Counted from the stretch's first letter, positions 1-9,394 are shown. The stretch: 52,996 bases of DNA from Streptomyces sp. NK15101 (GCF_020400725.1 NZ_JAINVG010000050.1:1-52996), one strand, 5' to 3'. Notes: a model not told the origin generated them from the sequence alone. Made by a program: numbers and translations.

Positions 1-123
1 GCTGCCTGCCGAGTGAGCAAAATCAATCAGCTCGTAACCCCTGACCCCCTGTTGCGCTACGCGCGTTGACCCTAGGCTGCGCCCGGACCCAGACTTCCCT
101 TCACATGCACCACAGGGGGGCGC

Positions 124-1956
124 ATGCCTACCACTCCTCACCACCAGCACCGCAGACGCCGTACGCACCGGCTCCTCGCGGCCGCGGCCGGCCTCGCCAC
201 CGTGGGCGCGCTCACGGCAGCGCTGCCGGGCATCGCGAGCGCCGGCGAGGCCGGCCACCCGGACAAGCAGTCCGGCCGCTACCAGGACATCCAGCTGCTG
301 TCCTTCAACGACTTCCACGGCAACCTGGAGCCCCCGAGGAGTTCCTCGGGGCGCCTCATGGAGCTCCAGCCCGACGGCAGCGTCAAGACCATCGAGGGCG
401 TCGGCGGCGTCGAGTACCTGGCCGGCTCGCTGCGCACGGCCCGTGCGGGCCACCCGTACTCGATCACGGCCGCCGCCGGCGACCTGGTCGGCGGCAGCCC
501 CCTCGTGTCCGCGCTCTTCCACGACGAGCCCACGATCGAGGCGATGAACGCCCTCGACCTGGACGTCACGGGCGTCGGCAACCACGAGTTCGACGAGGGC
601 GCCGCCGAGCTCAAGCGCCTGCAGGAGGGCGGCTGCCACCCGAAGGACGGCTGCTACGAGGAGGGGCGGACCTTCGAGGGCGCGCAGTTCCCGTACCTGG
701 CCGCGAACGTCGTCGACGAGAAGACCGGCAAGCCGATGCTCGACCCCACCTTCGTGTGGGAGAAGGACGGCATCAAGGTCGGCTTCATCGGCGTGACCCT
801 GGAGGGCACCCCGGACATCGTCACCGCCTCGGGCGTCAAGGGCCTGAAGTTCCTCGACGAGACCGAGACGATCAACAAGTACGCGCGCCAGCTGCAGAAG
901 CGCGGCGTGAAGTCGATCGTCGCGCTCATCCACGAGGGCGGCTACCCGGCGTCCGACGCGTACAACTACGGCTGCGACGCGAACGGCCCCGGCAGCGGCA
1001 TCTCCGGCCCCATCGTGGAGATCGCCAAGGGCGTCGACGCCAAGGTCGACGCGCTGGTCACCGGCCACACCCACACCGCGTACGCGTGCACCATCCCGGA
1101 CCCGGAGGGCAACCCGCGCACGGTGACCTCCGCCGCGTCCTTCGGCCGTCTCTACACGGACACCACGCTGACCTACGACCGGCGCACCCGCGACATCGTC
1201 CGCACGTCGGTGAAGTCCGCGAACCACGTCGTCGTCCGTAAGAACCCGGCCGCGGACATGACCGGCCTGATCGCCCGCTACAAGGCGCTGTCCGCCCCGA
1301 TCGGCAACCGTCCCATCGGCTGGATCGCCGCCGGCGCCGCCAAGCCCGAGGCACCGGACGACTCTCCGCTCGGCAACCTGGTCGCGGACGCCCAGCTCGC
1401 GCACGCCAAGACCCTGGACCCGAGCGCCGACCTGGCGCTGATGAACCCCGGCGGCGTGCGGGAGAGCCTGGTGTACGCGTCCTCCGACGCCGGTGAGGGC
1501 GACGGCGTCGTCACCTACGGCGAGGCGTTCGGGGTGCAGCCGTTCTCCAACACGGTGAACCTGCTCGACCTGACCGGCGCGCAGCTGCTCACGGTCCTCC
1601 AGCAGCAGGTCACCGGCCCCAAGAACGAAGGGGCGCCGAAGGTGCTGCAGCCCTCGTCGGGCCTCAGCTACACGCTGGACCTCACCAGGACCGGCGCGGA
1701 CCGTGTCGTCGCCGACTCGGTGCGGCTGAACGGTGCTCCGCTGGACCCGGCGGCGACCTACCGGGTCGCCGTCAACTCCTTCCTCGCGGACGGCGGCGAC
1801 GGCTTCGGCGAACTGGCGAAGGGGACGAACAGGGTGGTCGGCGCGGACGACCTGACGGCCTTCGAGGCGTACCTCCGGGCCAACTCCTCGGCGAGCGCCC
1901 CGCTGCAGGTGCCTGCGGCGGACCGCATCAACGTGGTGTACCCGCCGAAGCCGTAA
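124..1956 (+). CDS. Exported bifunctional metallophosphatase/5'-nucleotidase
   Basis: 610 residues. An Arg-rich signal peptide (RRRR at 10-13, hydrophobic core to about residue 38, Ala-Ser-Ala cleavage region) precedes a calcineurin-like metallophosphatase domain. Metal-ligand motifs visible in order are FNDFHGN (61-67), a GD motif, GNHEFD and GHTHTAY. The C-terminal 5'-nucleotidase substrate domain carries the NPGGVR element. The family hydrolyses extracellular nucleotides or related phosphoesters outside the cell, releasing phosphate and nucleoside. The ATG is preceded at close spacing by a G-rich AGGGGGG. It is a single-gene unit ended by the hairpin at 1979-2013. The substrate cannot be read from sequence. 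Confidence 0.93.
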   Translation: MPTTPHHQHRRRRTHRLLAAAAGLATVGALTAALPGIASAGEAGHPDKQSGRYQDIQLLSFNDFHGNLEPPRSSSGRLMELQPDGSVKTIEGVGGVEYLAGSLRTARAGHPYSITAAAGDLVGGSPLVSALFHDEPTIEAMNALDLDVTGVGNHEFDEGAAELKRLQEGGCHPKDGCYEEGRTFEGAQFPYLAANVVDEKTGKPMLDPTFVWEKDGIKVGFIGVTLEGTPDIVTASGVKGLKFLDETETINKYARQLQKRGVKSIVALIHEGGYPASDAYNYGCDANGPGSGISGPIVEIAKGVDAKVDALVTGHTHTAYACTIPDPEGNPRTVTSAASFGRLYTDTTLTYDRRTRDIVRTSVKSANHVVVRKNPAADMTGLIARYKALSAPIGNRPIGWIAAGAAKPEAPDDSPLGNLVADAQLAHAKTLDPSADLALMNPGGVRESLVYASSDAGEGDGVVTYGEAFGVQPFSNTVNLLDLTGAQLLTVLQQQVTGPKNEGAPKVLQPSSGLSYTLDLTRTGADRVVADSVRLNGAPLDPAATYRVAVNSFLADGGDGFGELAKGTNRVVGADDLTAFEAYLRANSSASAPLQVPAADRINVVYPPKP

Positions 1957-1978
1957 CCGGCGTCGGTGAAGCAGCCCA

Positions 1979-2013
1979 GGACCCCGCCCGGCCGTGAAGG
2001 CCGGGCGGGGTCC
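1979..2013 (+). terminator. Intrinsic terminator of the 5'-nucleotidase gene
   Basis: A perfect 15-bp GC-rich stem (1979-1993 with 1999-2013) and a GTGAA loop sit 23 bp after the stop codon. There is no T tract, as is common in Streptomyces. Confidence 0.85.
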
Positions 2014-2166
2014 CGTGCGTCGGGGGTGTTCAAACGTCCTTTGCCAGAGGCATTGGTCACGCGCGTTTCCAGCCGGAACGGGCCCGTCGGGGGGACGGCG
2101 CTCCTATGGTGGACGTGATCTTGTCAGTGCGCGATCAACTTCCGTGATCTCTGGAGGGGCAAGACT

Positions 2167-3789
2167 GTGAGACCCGTCAGACGCTCCATCACCGTCGTCC
2201 TGACGCTGCTCCTGGCATCCGTGGGCGTATCCGCCCCCGCACACGCCAGCTCGACCACCGGCGACCGGGTCCTCTACTGGAACCAGGCGCTGCTCGACGC
2301 CTACGTGACCACGGGCGGCTCCCCGGGGCCCCTGGCACGGGCCGGGGCCATGATGCACCTGGCCATGTACGACGCCGCCAACGCAAGCCGCTGTCACAGC
2401 AGCGGCGGCTTCAAGCCCGAGAACTGCATCGGGGCGCTCTACACCCCCGGCATCAGCGTGAAGGCCGGCGTCGCTCCCGACGTGAACGCGGCCCTGGACC
2501 ACGCCGCCTACAACGTCCTCGAGTCCACCTTCCCCGCCCTCGACTTCACGCCCTACCTCACGGCGGCCCGCTCGGGCGAGCCGGTCAACTCCGCCACCGC
2601 GGAGGGCCAGAGCGTCGGCCAGAAGGCCGCCACGGCGATGATCGCCCGCCGTACCGGCGACGGCTCCACGGACACCACGCCGTACACCCCCGGCACCGAA
2701 CCCGGCCAGTGGCGGCCGACGGGCTCCGGCGCGGCGGCGGATCCGAACTGGGGCAAGGTCAAGAAGTTCGTCGACTACGGCAACTACCCGTGGACGTACT
2801 ACAAGACCACGGCGGCCGACCTGCGTCCGCAGCCGCCCGGTGGGATCGCGACGATGCCCGAGCTGCTGAAGAGCGCCGCCTACACGGCCCAGTTCAAGGA
2901 GGTCGCGGAGCTCGGCGCGGCCAACAGCAGCACACGGACGCCGGAGCAGACCCAGATCGCCTGGTTCTGGGCCAACGACCTGAACGGCACCTACAAGCCG
3001 CCGGGCCAGCTCTTCACCCACACCCGGACGGTCTCCGCGCAGCGCGGACTCGACCAGACCGCGAACCTGCAGCTCTTCGCGCTGGTCGCGGGCGCGATGG
3101 CGGACGCGGGGATCTCCGCCTGGGACCAGAAGTACCAGACCTCCATCGACCTGTGGCGGCCCGAGAGCGCCATCAAGCTGGCCGACTCGGACGGCAACCC
3201 GGACACCGTGCAGAACAGTTCCTGGCAGCCGCTCTCGGCCGACGCGGGCGGGAACCACTTCAGTCCGCCCTTCCCCGCGTACGTCTCCGGGCACGCGACC
3301 TTCGCCGGAGCGTGGGCCGAGTCGATGAAGCAGTTCTTCGGCAGGGACGACATCTCCTTCACCGGCACCACCCAGGATCCGCACGCGGTCGGGGTCACCC
3401 GCACCTTCGCCAACTTCAGCGCGGCGGCCACCGAGAACGCCCGGAGCCGGGTCTACCTCGGCGTGCACTTCCAGTGGGACGGCGACCTCGGCGTCGCGAC
3501 GGGCCGGAAGGCCGCGAGCCAGATCCTCAACAACGGATACGGCTGGACGAGCCCCAGTGACAGGAATCCCAGTTACCACAGCCCGAGTCTCTCCACCGTG
3601 GGCGCAGGATGGCTGATCAAGCCGATGGGCGCCACGAGCGTCGGGAACCTGTACGACGGTCCCCACGAGAACTGGTACTACTGCGACGACTACGGGGCGG
3701 ACAACGTCTACTACCAGCTCATCTGGAACTCCTACAGCTGTGTGAACGGTTACGACGGCTCCGCGCACGCCTACTACGTCCCGCGCTAG
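2167..3789 (+). CDS. Exported vanadium-dependent haloperoxidase / PAP2-type phosphatase
   Basis: 540 residues from a GTG preceded by GGAGGGGC. A signal peptide (1-27, ending AHA-S) is followed by an all-helical vanadate/phosphate-binding domain. The characteristic set is present: a Lys followed by LWRPESAI, then YVSGHATF, then SRVYLGVHFQWDGD, giving the Arg/Ser-Gly-His/Arg-x5-His-x3-Asp pocket shared by vanadium haloperoxidases and PAP2 acid phosphatases. The spacing between the Lys and the Arg-Pro pair is eight residues rather than the classical six. A Tyr/Asn-rich tail follows. The next small secreted gene starts 22 bp downstream, so the two probably share a transcript. Halogenating versus phosphatase activity cannot be told apart here. 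Confidence 0.82.
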   Translation: MRPVRRSITVVLTLLLASVGVSAPAHASSTTGDRVLYWNQALLDAYVTTGGSPGPLARAGAMMHLAMYDAANASRCHSSGGFKPENCIGALYTPGISVKAGVAPDVNAALDHAAYNVLESTFPALDFTPYLTAARSGEPVNSATAEGQSVGQKAATAMIARRTGDGSTDTTPYTPGTEPGQWRPTGSGAAADPNWGKVKKFVDYGNYPWTYYKTTAADLRPQPPGGIATMPELLKSAAYTAQFKEVAELGAANSSTRTPEQTQIAWFWANDLNGTYKPPGQLFTHTRTVSAQRGLDQTANLQLFALVAGAMADAGISAWDQKYQTSIDLWRPESAIKLADSDGNPDTVQNSSWQPLSADAGGNHFSPPFPAYVSGHATFAGAWAESMKQFFGRDDISFTGTTQDPHAVGVTRTFANFSAAATENARSRVYLGVHFQWDGDLGVATGRKAASQILNNGYGWTSPSDRNPSYHSPSLSTVGAGWLIKPMGATSVGNLYDGPHENWYYCDDYGADNVYYQLIWNSYSCVNGYDGSAHAYYVPR

Positions 3790-3811
3790 TACCGGAAAGG
3801 ACGGTCCTCCC

Positions 3812-4291
3812 GTGAACAGGAAGCACCTCCGACGCCTCGGCGCGACCGCCGGTGTGGTCGCCGCGCTCGTCTCCGTCGCGGTCGTCGGCGCGACGAACGC
3901 GACGGGATCGCAGGTCGAGCCCACCGTGCCGGGAACCCTCCGGGTCTTCGCCGGGCCGTACGAGCAGGCGCAGTTCTGCGAGAACGGCCCGACCCCGGTG
4001 ATCTCCGGCGCGAACGGCGGCGCCCTCGCCGCCTCGCCCGTGAAGTTCGGCAAGGACGCGGGCAAGAACAGGAGCTACCACGCCCTGAAGGCCACCTTCG
4101 AGGTCGCCAGGCCGGGCGAGGCCGCGCTCATCACCAAGACGGAGAAGATCTGGCCGAACGGCATGGTCTTCAACCTCGCGCTCGGCGCGGGCGAACTGCA
4201 GCCGGGCGGCTACCGGTTCCGCCTGCGCACGGTCGGCGGCGACGAGGCCTCGGCCTGGACGCCCTGGTGCGGGTTCACCGTCACCAGGTGA
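3812..4291 (+). CDS. Small exported protein of unknown function
   Basis: 159 residues from a GTG with AAAGGA upstream. A signal peptide (about residues 1-30) precedes a compact domain with two Cys residues, one near the start (QFCENG) and one at the end (PWCGF), which may form a disulfide. I do not recognise the family. It is predicted to be secreted and to be co-transcribed with the haloperoxidase 22 bp upstream. A strong terminator follows. Confidence 0.7.
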   Translation: MNRKHLRRLGATAGVVAALVSVAVVGATNATGSQVEPTVPGTLRVFAGPYEQAQFCENGPTPVISGANGGALAASPVKFGKDAGKNRSYHALKATFEVARPGEAALITKTEKIWPNGMVFNLALGAGELQPGGYRFRLRTVGGDEASAWTPWCGFTVTR

Positions 4292-4303
4292 CCCGAAGGA
4301 CCA

Positions 4304-4337
4304 GGAAGGCCGGTTCCCCGTCGGGAACCGGCCTTCC
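4304..4337 (+). terminator. Intrinsic terminator after the haloperoxidase operon
   Basis: A perfect 15-bp stem (4304-4318 with 4323-4337) has a four-base CGTC loop and starts 12 bp after the stop codon. Confidence 0.88.
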
Positions 4338-4398
4338 CCTCGTTCCGTACGTGACGCACTCTGGTGGTGTTGTCGTGGACCTGCCATAGTCCCGGGTC

Positions 4399-5253
4399 AT
4401 GGAGCGACGACGCTTACTCATGGGGGCCCTCGGGGCCGGGGCCGCGCTGCTCGTGGGTGCCCCCGCCGCCTCCGCCGTGGACGTGCGCGCGTGGATGGCC
4501 CCGCACGGGGACGGCACCGACCTGCGGCGGCTCACCATCCCCGGCACGCACGACTCCGGCGCCCGGTACGGCGGGCCCTGGAGCGAGTGCCAGAACACCA
4601 CCATCGCCCAGCAGCTGGACAGCGGCGTCCGGTTCCTGGACGTGCGGTGCCGGGTGACCGGCGGGTCCTTCGCCATCCACCACGGCGCCTCCTACCAGAA
4701 CATGATGTTCGGCGACGTCCTCGTCGCCTGCCGGGACTTCCTCGCCGCGCACCCCTCCGAGACCGTCCTCATGCGGGTCAAGCAGGAGTACTCCGAGGAG
4801 TCCGACGCCACCTTCCGCGCCGTCTTCGACGACTACCTCGACCGGAGGGGATGGCGTTCCCTCTTCCGGATCGGGGACTCCCTGCCCCTCCTCGGCGAGG
4901 CGCGCGGCCGGGTCGTGCTGCTCGCCGACAACGGCGGGCTCCCCGGGCTGAGGTGGGCCGACCCGGCCGTCTTCGCCGTCCAGGACGACTGGAACGCGCT
5001 GCCCGACGCCAAGTACCCCAAGATCCAGGCCCACTTCCGCGCCGCCGTCTCCCAGCCCGGCCGGCTCTACGTGAACTTCGTCAGCACCTCCGCCTACCTC
5101 CCGCCCCGCTGGAACTCCGACCGGCTGAACCCGTGGGTGCACGGCTTCCTGGACGGTTCCGAACTGGCCGGGCGGGTCGGGCTCGGCATCGTGCCCATGG
5201 ACTTCCCCAACACCCGGGCGGGTCTCGTGGAGGCGCTGCTCCGGCACAACTAG
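4399..5253 (+). CDS. Exported phosphatidylinositol-specific phospholipase C-like protein
   Basis: 284 residues. The N-terminal signal (MERRRLLMGA, then a hydrophobic stretch ending ASA at about 26) has a twin-arginine-like RR. The PI-PLC X domain shows the first catalytic His in TIPGTHDSGA (His51) and the second in FAIHHGASY (His94 or His95). The length matches single-domain bacterial PI-PLCs, which cleave phosphatidylinositol to diacylglycerol and inositol cyclic phosphate. A possible -10 (CATAGT, 4385-4390) lies 8 nt before the ATG with no clear Shine-Dalgarno, so the mRNA may be leaderless. The last 4 bp overlap the convergent nucleotidyltransferase gene. Confidence 0.88.
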   Translation: MERRRLLMGALGAGAALLVGAPAASAVDVRAWMAPHGDGTDLRRLTIPGTHDSGARYGGPWSECQNTTIAQQLDSGVRFLDVRCRVTGGSFAIHHGASYQNMMFGDVLVACRDFLAAHPSETVLMRVKQEYSEESDATFRAVFDDYLDRRGWRSLFRIGDSLPLLGEARGRVVLLADNGGLPGLRWADPAVFAVQDDWNALPDAKYPKIQAHFRAAVSQPGRLYVNFVSTSAYLPPRWNSDRLNPWVHGFLDGSELAGRVGLGIVPMDFPNTRAGLVEALLRHN

Positions 5254-6044
5254 CGCGGCGTCTTCGTCCCGTGCACCGCCGTGTACTCCGCCGCCAGCCA
5301 CGGGGCCAGGTCCTCGACGAGCATGCGCAGGACCGCAGGACGCGGTCCCGGGGACCGGCCCGCCCGCACCGCCAGGCGTATCTGGTCCGCGCGGTCCGGG
5401 TAGGCCACGCCGAAGATCGCCGCCGACCGGTCCAGGTCGCTGGTCCAGCCGCCCCACCGGGGCATGACCAGGGTGAAGCCCGTACGGACGAGCCGGCGGC
5501 CGACCGCACGGCCGAGCGCGCGGAGGTCCGTGTCCCCGGCGGCGCGGGCCCGCCAGCCGGGCAGCAGCAGGGCCAGGTCGCCGTTCGTCTCGCGGGCGAG
5601 GAGGGACGTGGGGCGGTACGGGGGCAGCTCCTCGGCCAGGTCGGGGCCGAGGAGCGGGGTGCACAGACAGGCCACGAAGAAGCCCAGGTCGTGGCGTTCG
5701 AGGTCGCTGAGGAGCGTCCCGGTGCTGCTCAGCAGGATCCCGGCGCCGTCGATCTGCGGCAGGTCCCGGTCGAGCGCGGCCTCGATCTCCCGGGCGGCGG
5801 CGCGGTCCGCCTCCGTGGGCTCCTCGTGCAGGGCGAGCTGCACGTCCAGGTCGGAGACGCCGACGACCGCCGTGCCGCGGGGCACGCTTCCGTACAGGTA
5901 CGCGCTGTGCAGCCGCTCCGGGCCGAAGGCCTCCGCGATCCGGGCGCGCGCCGCCGCCACGACCGGCGCGAAGGCCGCCGGCACGCGCTCCAGGGCGCCC
6001 TCGCGCGCGATCGTTCCGTCGGGGTTCAGGCCGTGGTCGTCCAT
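5250..6044 (-). CDS. MNT-type nucleotidyltransferase-fold protein
   Basis: 264 residues. A polymerase-beta-like nucleotidyltransferase motif GSVPRGTAVVGVSDLDV (Gly-Ser, then Asp-x-Asp) lies near residue 50 and is followed by a helical half, as in aminoglycoside nucleotidyltransferases and MNT-type proteins. It would transfer a nucleotide onto a small molecule or protein hydroxyl; no substrate is evident. It begins 43 bp after the sensor kinase gene on the same strand, so it is probably the last gene of the protease/response-regulator/kinase unit. Antibiotic adenylylation cannot be assumed. Confidence 0.72.
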   Translation of the reverse strand: MDDHGLNPDGTIAREGALERVPAAFAPVVAAARARIAEAFGPERLHSAYLYGSVPRGTAVVGVSDLDVQLALHEEPTEADRAAAREIEAALDRDLPQIDGAGILLSSTGTLLSDLERHDLGFFVACLCTPLLGPDLAEELPPYRPTSLLARETNGDLALLLPGWRARAAGDTDLRALGRAVGRRLVRTGFTLVMPRWGGWTSDLDRSAAIFGVAYPDRADQIRLAVRAGRSPGPRPAVLRMLVEDLAPWLAAEYTAVHGTKTPR

Positions 6045-6087
6045 GGGGACAGCCTCGCGGAGGCGCCGCCGGCCGTCGAGCCGGTTC

Positions 6088-7521
6088 TCAGAGCTCCGGC
6101 GGCGGCGTCGGCGCCCCCGGCAGCCGCAGCCTTGCCACCGTGCCGCCGCCCTCCGCCGGTTCGAGCGACACCGTGCCGCCCGCCTGCTGGACCGTGCGCG
6201 CCACGATCGACAGGCCCAGGCCCGAGCCCGGCAGGCTGCGGGCCGACGGGGAGCGCCAGAAGCGGTCGAAGACGTGCGGGAGCTCGTCCGGGGCGATGCC
6301 GGGTCCGTGGTCGCGGACGGTCAGCTCGCCCCGCATCAGGGTCACCTCGACCGTGCCCCGGGGCGGCGAGAACTTCACCGCGTTGTCCAGGACGTTCACG
6401 AGGGCCCGTTCGAGGGCCGGCGACTCGGCCCGTACGTACCAGGGCGCGAGGTCCGTGACGAAGGTCAGCTCCGGGCCGCGCAGCCGCGCCCGGTCCAGGG
6501 CCGTCCGCAGGATCGTGTGGAGCGGCACCACTTCGAGGGGCCCCGGCTGCACCGCGTCCGGGCGGGCCAGCTCCTGGAGGTCGCCGATCAGCGCGGCCAG
6601 CTCCGTCATCTGCGCCTTCACCGAGGCCATCAGGGCCCGCCGGTCGTCCGGCGGGATCGCCCGGCCGGTCTCCTCGCTGCGGGCGAGGAGCTCGACGTTC
6701 GTGCGCAGGGAGGTCAGGGGCGTCCGCAGTTCGTGACCCGCGTCCGCGATGAGCTGCGCCTGCCGGTCCCGGGAGCTCGCGAGCGCCGCCGTCATCGCGT
6801 TGAACGAGCGGGACAGGCGGGCGATCTCGTCCTCGCCCTCCACCGGGATGCGGACGGTCAGGTCCTCGGTCGCGGCGACGTGCTCGACCGCGCCGGTCAG
6901 CCGGTTCACCGGTTCGAGGCCGGTCCGGGCGACCCACAGACCGGCCGCGCCCGCGCCGACGACGCCGATCCCGGAGACCAGGAGCAGCACCCAGCGGAGC
7001 GTGGACATCGAGTTGTCGATCTCGGAGAGGGGGCGGGCGAGGGAGACCGCGAGCAGCCCGCCGGGGCTGTTCTGCGGGTAGGTGTAGACCCGCATCTCGC
7101 GCCCGGCGTCGTCCTTCACGGTGTGCAGGACGTACTCCAGCTGCCCGCGCGCCACCGCGAGGTCGCCGGTTCCGGCGGGGATCGCGGCCTTCCCCGAGGT
7201 GCACACGCCGCCGTCGGCGAGGATGACCTGCACCGTGTACGAGCCCGCCACCGGCGGTGCCGTCGTGCCCTGGCGGCACCACGCGAGCAGGCCCTGCACG
7301 CCGGCCGGGTCCAGGCGGGTGCTGCGCAGCGAGGAGTCCAGCTCGTTCTCCAGCTGCGCCCGCGTCACGAACCAGCAGGCCAGTGACACGGCCGCCACCG
7401 CGAGCGCCACGGCGGCCGCGGTGAGCAGCGCGAGCCGCGAGCGCAGCGGCCGCGCGCGGAACCAGTTCCGCAGGGGGGCGACCGCTCTCCGGGGCGCCGC
7501 CGTCCTCAGGGGACCGGTCAC
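6088..7521 (-). CDS. MprB-like membrane sensor histidine kinase
   Basis: 477 residues from a GTG that overlaps the stop of the response regulator (GTGA, 7518-7521), so the two are translationally coupled. Order of elements: N-terminal transmembrane helix, extracytoplasmic sensor loop with two Cys residues, second helix, HAMP segment, HisKA box around DAGHELRTPLTS, and a catalytic ATPase domain with N box (NVLDNAVKFS), G1 (DHGPGIA) and G2 (GSGLGLSI). It should autophosphorylate on the His and phosphorylate its partner regulator. The neighbouring HtrA-like protease suggests an envelope-stress role like mycobacterial MprAB-PepD; that is inferred. Confidence 0.92.
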   Translation of the reverse strand: MTGPLRTAAPRRAVAPLRNWFRARPLRSRLALLTAAAVALAVAAVSLACWFVTRAQLENELDSSLRSTRLDPAGVQGLLAWCRQGTTAPPVAGSYTVQVILADGGVCTSGKAAIPAGTGDLAVARGQLEYVLHTVKDDAGREMRVYTYPQNSPGGLLAVSLARPLSEIDNSMSTLRWVLLLVSGIGVVGAGAAGLWVARTGLEPVNRLTGAVEHVAATEDLTVRIPVEGEDEIARLSRSFNAMTAALASSRDRQAQLIADAGHELRTPLTSLRTNVELLARSEETGRAIPPDDRRALMASVKAQMTELAALIGDLQELARPDAVQPGPLEVVPLHTILRTALDRARLRGPELTFVTDLAPWYVRAESPALERALVNVLDNAVKFSPPRGTVEVTLMRGELTVRDHGPGIAPDELPHVFDRFWRSPSARSLPGSGLGLSIVARTVQQAGGTVSLEPAEGGGTVARLRLPGAPTPPPEL

Positions 7522-8243
7522 TCCCCGCCTCCTCCGCGCAGCGCGTAGCCCACGCCCCGTACGGTGTGGACGAGGCGCGGCTCGCCACCGGCCTCGGTCT
7601 TGCGCCGCAGATACATCACGTACACGTCCAGCGAGTTGGAACTGGGCTCGAAGTCGAAGCCCCACACGGCCTTCAGGATCTGCTCCCGGGTCAGGACCTG
7701 GCGCGGGTGCGCGAGGAACATCTCCAGGAGCGTGAACTCGGTGCGCGTCAGCTCCACGGTCCGCCCGCCCCGGGTCACCTCGCGCGTGGCCAGGTTCATC
7801 CGCAGGTCCTCGAAGGCCAGGACGTCGTCCTCGGCGGGGGCGGCGGACGCCGCGGCGTAGGAGCTGCGGCGGAGCAGGGCCCGGATGCGGGCGAACAGCT
7901 CGTCCAGCTCGAAGGGCTTCACCAGGTAGTCGTCGGCGCCGGCGTCGAGGCCGGTGACCCGGTCGCCGACCGTGTCGCGGGCGGTGAGCATCAGGATCGG
8001 CACGGTCGAGCCGGCGGCCCGGATCCGGCGGGCCGCCGTCAGCCCGTCCATGCGGGGCATCTGGACGTCGAGGACGACGAGGTCGGGGGCGTACGACTCC
8101 ATCGCGGCGAGCGCGTCGAGCCCGTCGACGGCGTCCCGCGTCGCGTAGCCCTCGAAGGCGAGGCTGCGGCGCAGGGCCTCCCGCACGGCGGGCTCGTCGT
8201 CGACGATGAGGATGCGCTCGGCTTCGTTCTGCTGTCCCGTCAT
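7518..8243 (-). CDS. MprA-like OmpR-family response regulator
   Basis: 241 residues. The receiver domain shows the acidic pair (IVDDEP), phospho-acceptor Asp59 in VVLDVQMP, and the Thr and Lys of the switch (LMLTARD, LVKPFE). A winged-helix DNA-binding domain follows (ELTRTEFTLLEMFL ... VHTVRGVGYALR). The gene starts 21 bp after the serine protease gene and its stop overlaps the kinase start. It is the cognate regulator of the downstream kinase and probably controls the upstream protease gene, as in MprA/PepD systems. Confidence 0.94.
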   Translation of the reverse strand: MTGQQNEAERILIVDDEPAVREALRRSLAFEGYATRDAVDGLDALAAMESYAPDLVVLDVQMPRMDGLTAARRIRAAGSTVPILMLTARDTVGDRVTGLDAGADDYLVKPFELDELFARIRALLRRSSYAAASAAPAEDDVLAFEDLRMNLATREVTRGGRTVELTRTEFTLLEMFLAHPRQVLTREQILKAVWGFDFEPSSNSLDVYVMYLRRKTEAGGEPRLVHTVRGVGYALRGGGGE

Positions 8244-8263
8244 GGGGGCAGCGTCCCATGCGT

Positions 8264-9394
8264 TCAGTTGTCGCCGCCCGAGCGGAGGTCGTCCAGGTCG
8301 GCCTTCACCGTGTCGATCGGGATGGCGAATCCGAGGCCGACGCTTCCGGCGGTGGAGCCGCTGGAGGAACTGGGCGAATACATGGCCGAATTGATTCCGA
8401 TGATCTCACCGTTCATATTGATCAACGCGCCGCCGGAATTCCCCGGATTGAGCGAGGCGTCGGTCTGGATCGCCTTGTACGTGGTCTTCGACGAGCCGGT
8501 GTCGCCGTTGAACTGCTGCCCGCCGAACTCGAACGGCCAGCCCTGCCGCGGGTCCCACTGCTGCTGCTCCTGCTGCTGGTCCCGGCCGTCGTCCTTGGCG
8601 ACGGTCACGTCCCGGTCGAGCGCGGAGACGATGCCGCTGGTGACGGTGCCGGTCAGGCCCTCGGGGGAGCCGATCGCCACGACCTCGTCACCGACCCTGA
8701 CCTTCGAGGAGTCGCCGAGCGTGGCGGCCTCGAGTCCGGAGGCGCCCTTGAGCTTGATCAGGGCGAGGTCCTTGTCGGGGTCCGTGCCGACGACCTCGGC
8801 CTCGTACGTCTTGCCGTCGCTGAGCTGGACGCCGATCGAGGAGGCGCCGGAGATCACGTGGTTGTTGGTGACGATCTCGCCGTCGGAGGTGATGATCACG
8901 CCCGAGCCGGTGGACTTGCCGGAGGACGAGGTCGCGGAGATCTCCACGATGGAGGGGGAGACCGCCTCGGCGACCCCGGCGACCGTGCCCTTGGTGCCGG
9001 TGGAGACGTTGGTGCCGCTGACGACGGGGGCCGACGCGCTCACCGCGGGGTCGGAGGTGAGCTGCTGCACCAGCGTCGCCGTGCCGCCGCCGACCGCCGC
9101 GGCCGCGATGGCCACGGCCGCCATGAGCCCGACCCCGCGCTTGGCGCGGCGGCGGGGCGAGGGGGCCGGAGCGGGGACGGCGGCGATGAGGGGCGGCTCC
9201 ACCGGCGGCGGCACGTGACCGCCCGAGGGCCAGACGGTCGTGCCCGGCTCGGTGGTGATCGGCCGCGTCGGCTCGTACGGCCCCTGTGCCGGCCGCGAGG
9301 ACTCGTACGGCGCCCGCGCCGGTCGCGCCGGCTCGTGCGGCGGCCTCGGCGGGTAGTACGGCTGCTGCGGCTGCTGCTCCTGGAAGTCCGTCAT
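8264..9394 (-). CDS. HtrA/PepD-like membrane-anchored serine protease without PDZ domain
   Basis: 376 residues. A Pro/Gln/Tyr-rich cytoplasmic N terminus (about 1-85) is followed by one transmembrane segment (about 90-110) and a trypsin-2 protease domain outside the membrane. The catalytic triad is visible as TNNHVI (His), DKDLALI (Asp) and NPGNSGGAL (Ser). A Gln-rich insert (DQQQEQQQ) lies inside the protease domain. The protein ends soon after the protease fold, so the PDZ domain typical of HtrA is absent. It heads the operon with the two-component pair and is likely an envelope quality-control protease. Confidence 0.9.
   Translation of the reverse strand: MTDFQEQQPQQPYYPPRPPHEPARPARAPYESSRPAQGPYEPTRPITTEPGTTVWPSGGHVPPPVEPPLIAAVPAPAPSPRRRAKRGVGLMAAVAIAAAAVGGGTATLVQQLTSDPAVSASAPVVSGTNVSTGTKGTVAGVAEAVSPSIVEISATSSSGKSTGSGVIITSDGEIVTNNHVISGASSIGVQLSDGKTYEAEVVGTDPDKDLALIKLKGASGLEAATLGDSSKVRVGDEVVAIGSPEGLTGTVTSGIVSALDRDVTVAKDDGRDQQQEQQQWDPRQGWPFEFGGQQFNGDTGSSKTTYKAIQTDASLNPGNSGGALINMNGEIIGINSAMYSPSSSSGSTAGSVGLGFAIPIDTVKADLDDLRSGGDN

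Noticed and set aside
2104..4065. A 653-codon minus-strand frame opposite the haloperoxidase and the following small gene
   Set aside because: It is antisense to two clear genes, has no recognisable domain and shows the Arg/Gly/Val bias expected from the complementary strand of GC-rich codons. Many similar frames in the window were dropped for the same reason.
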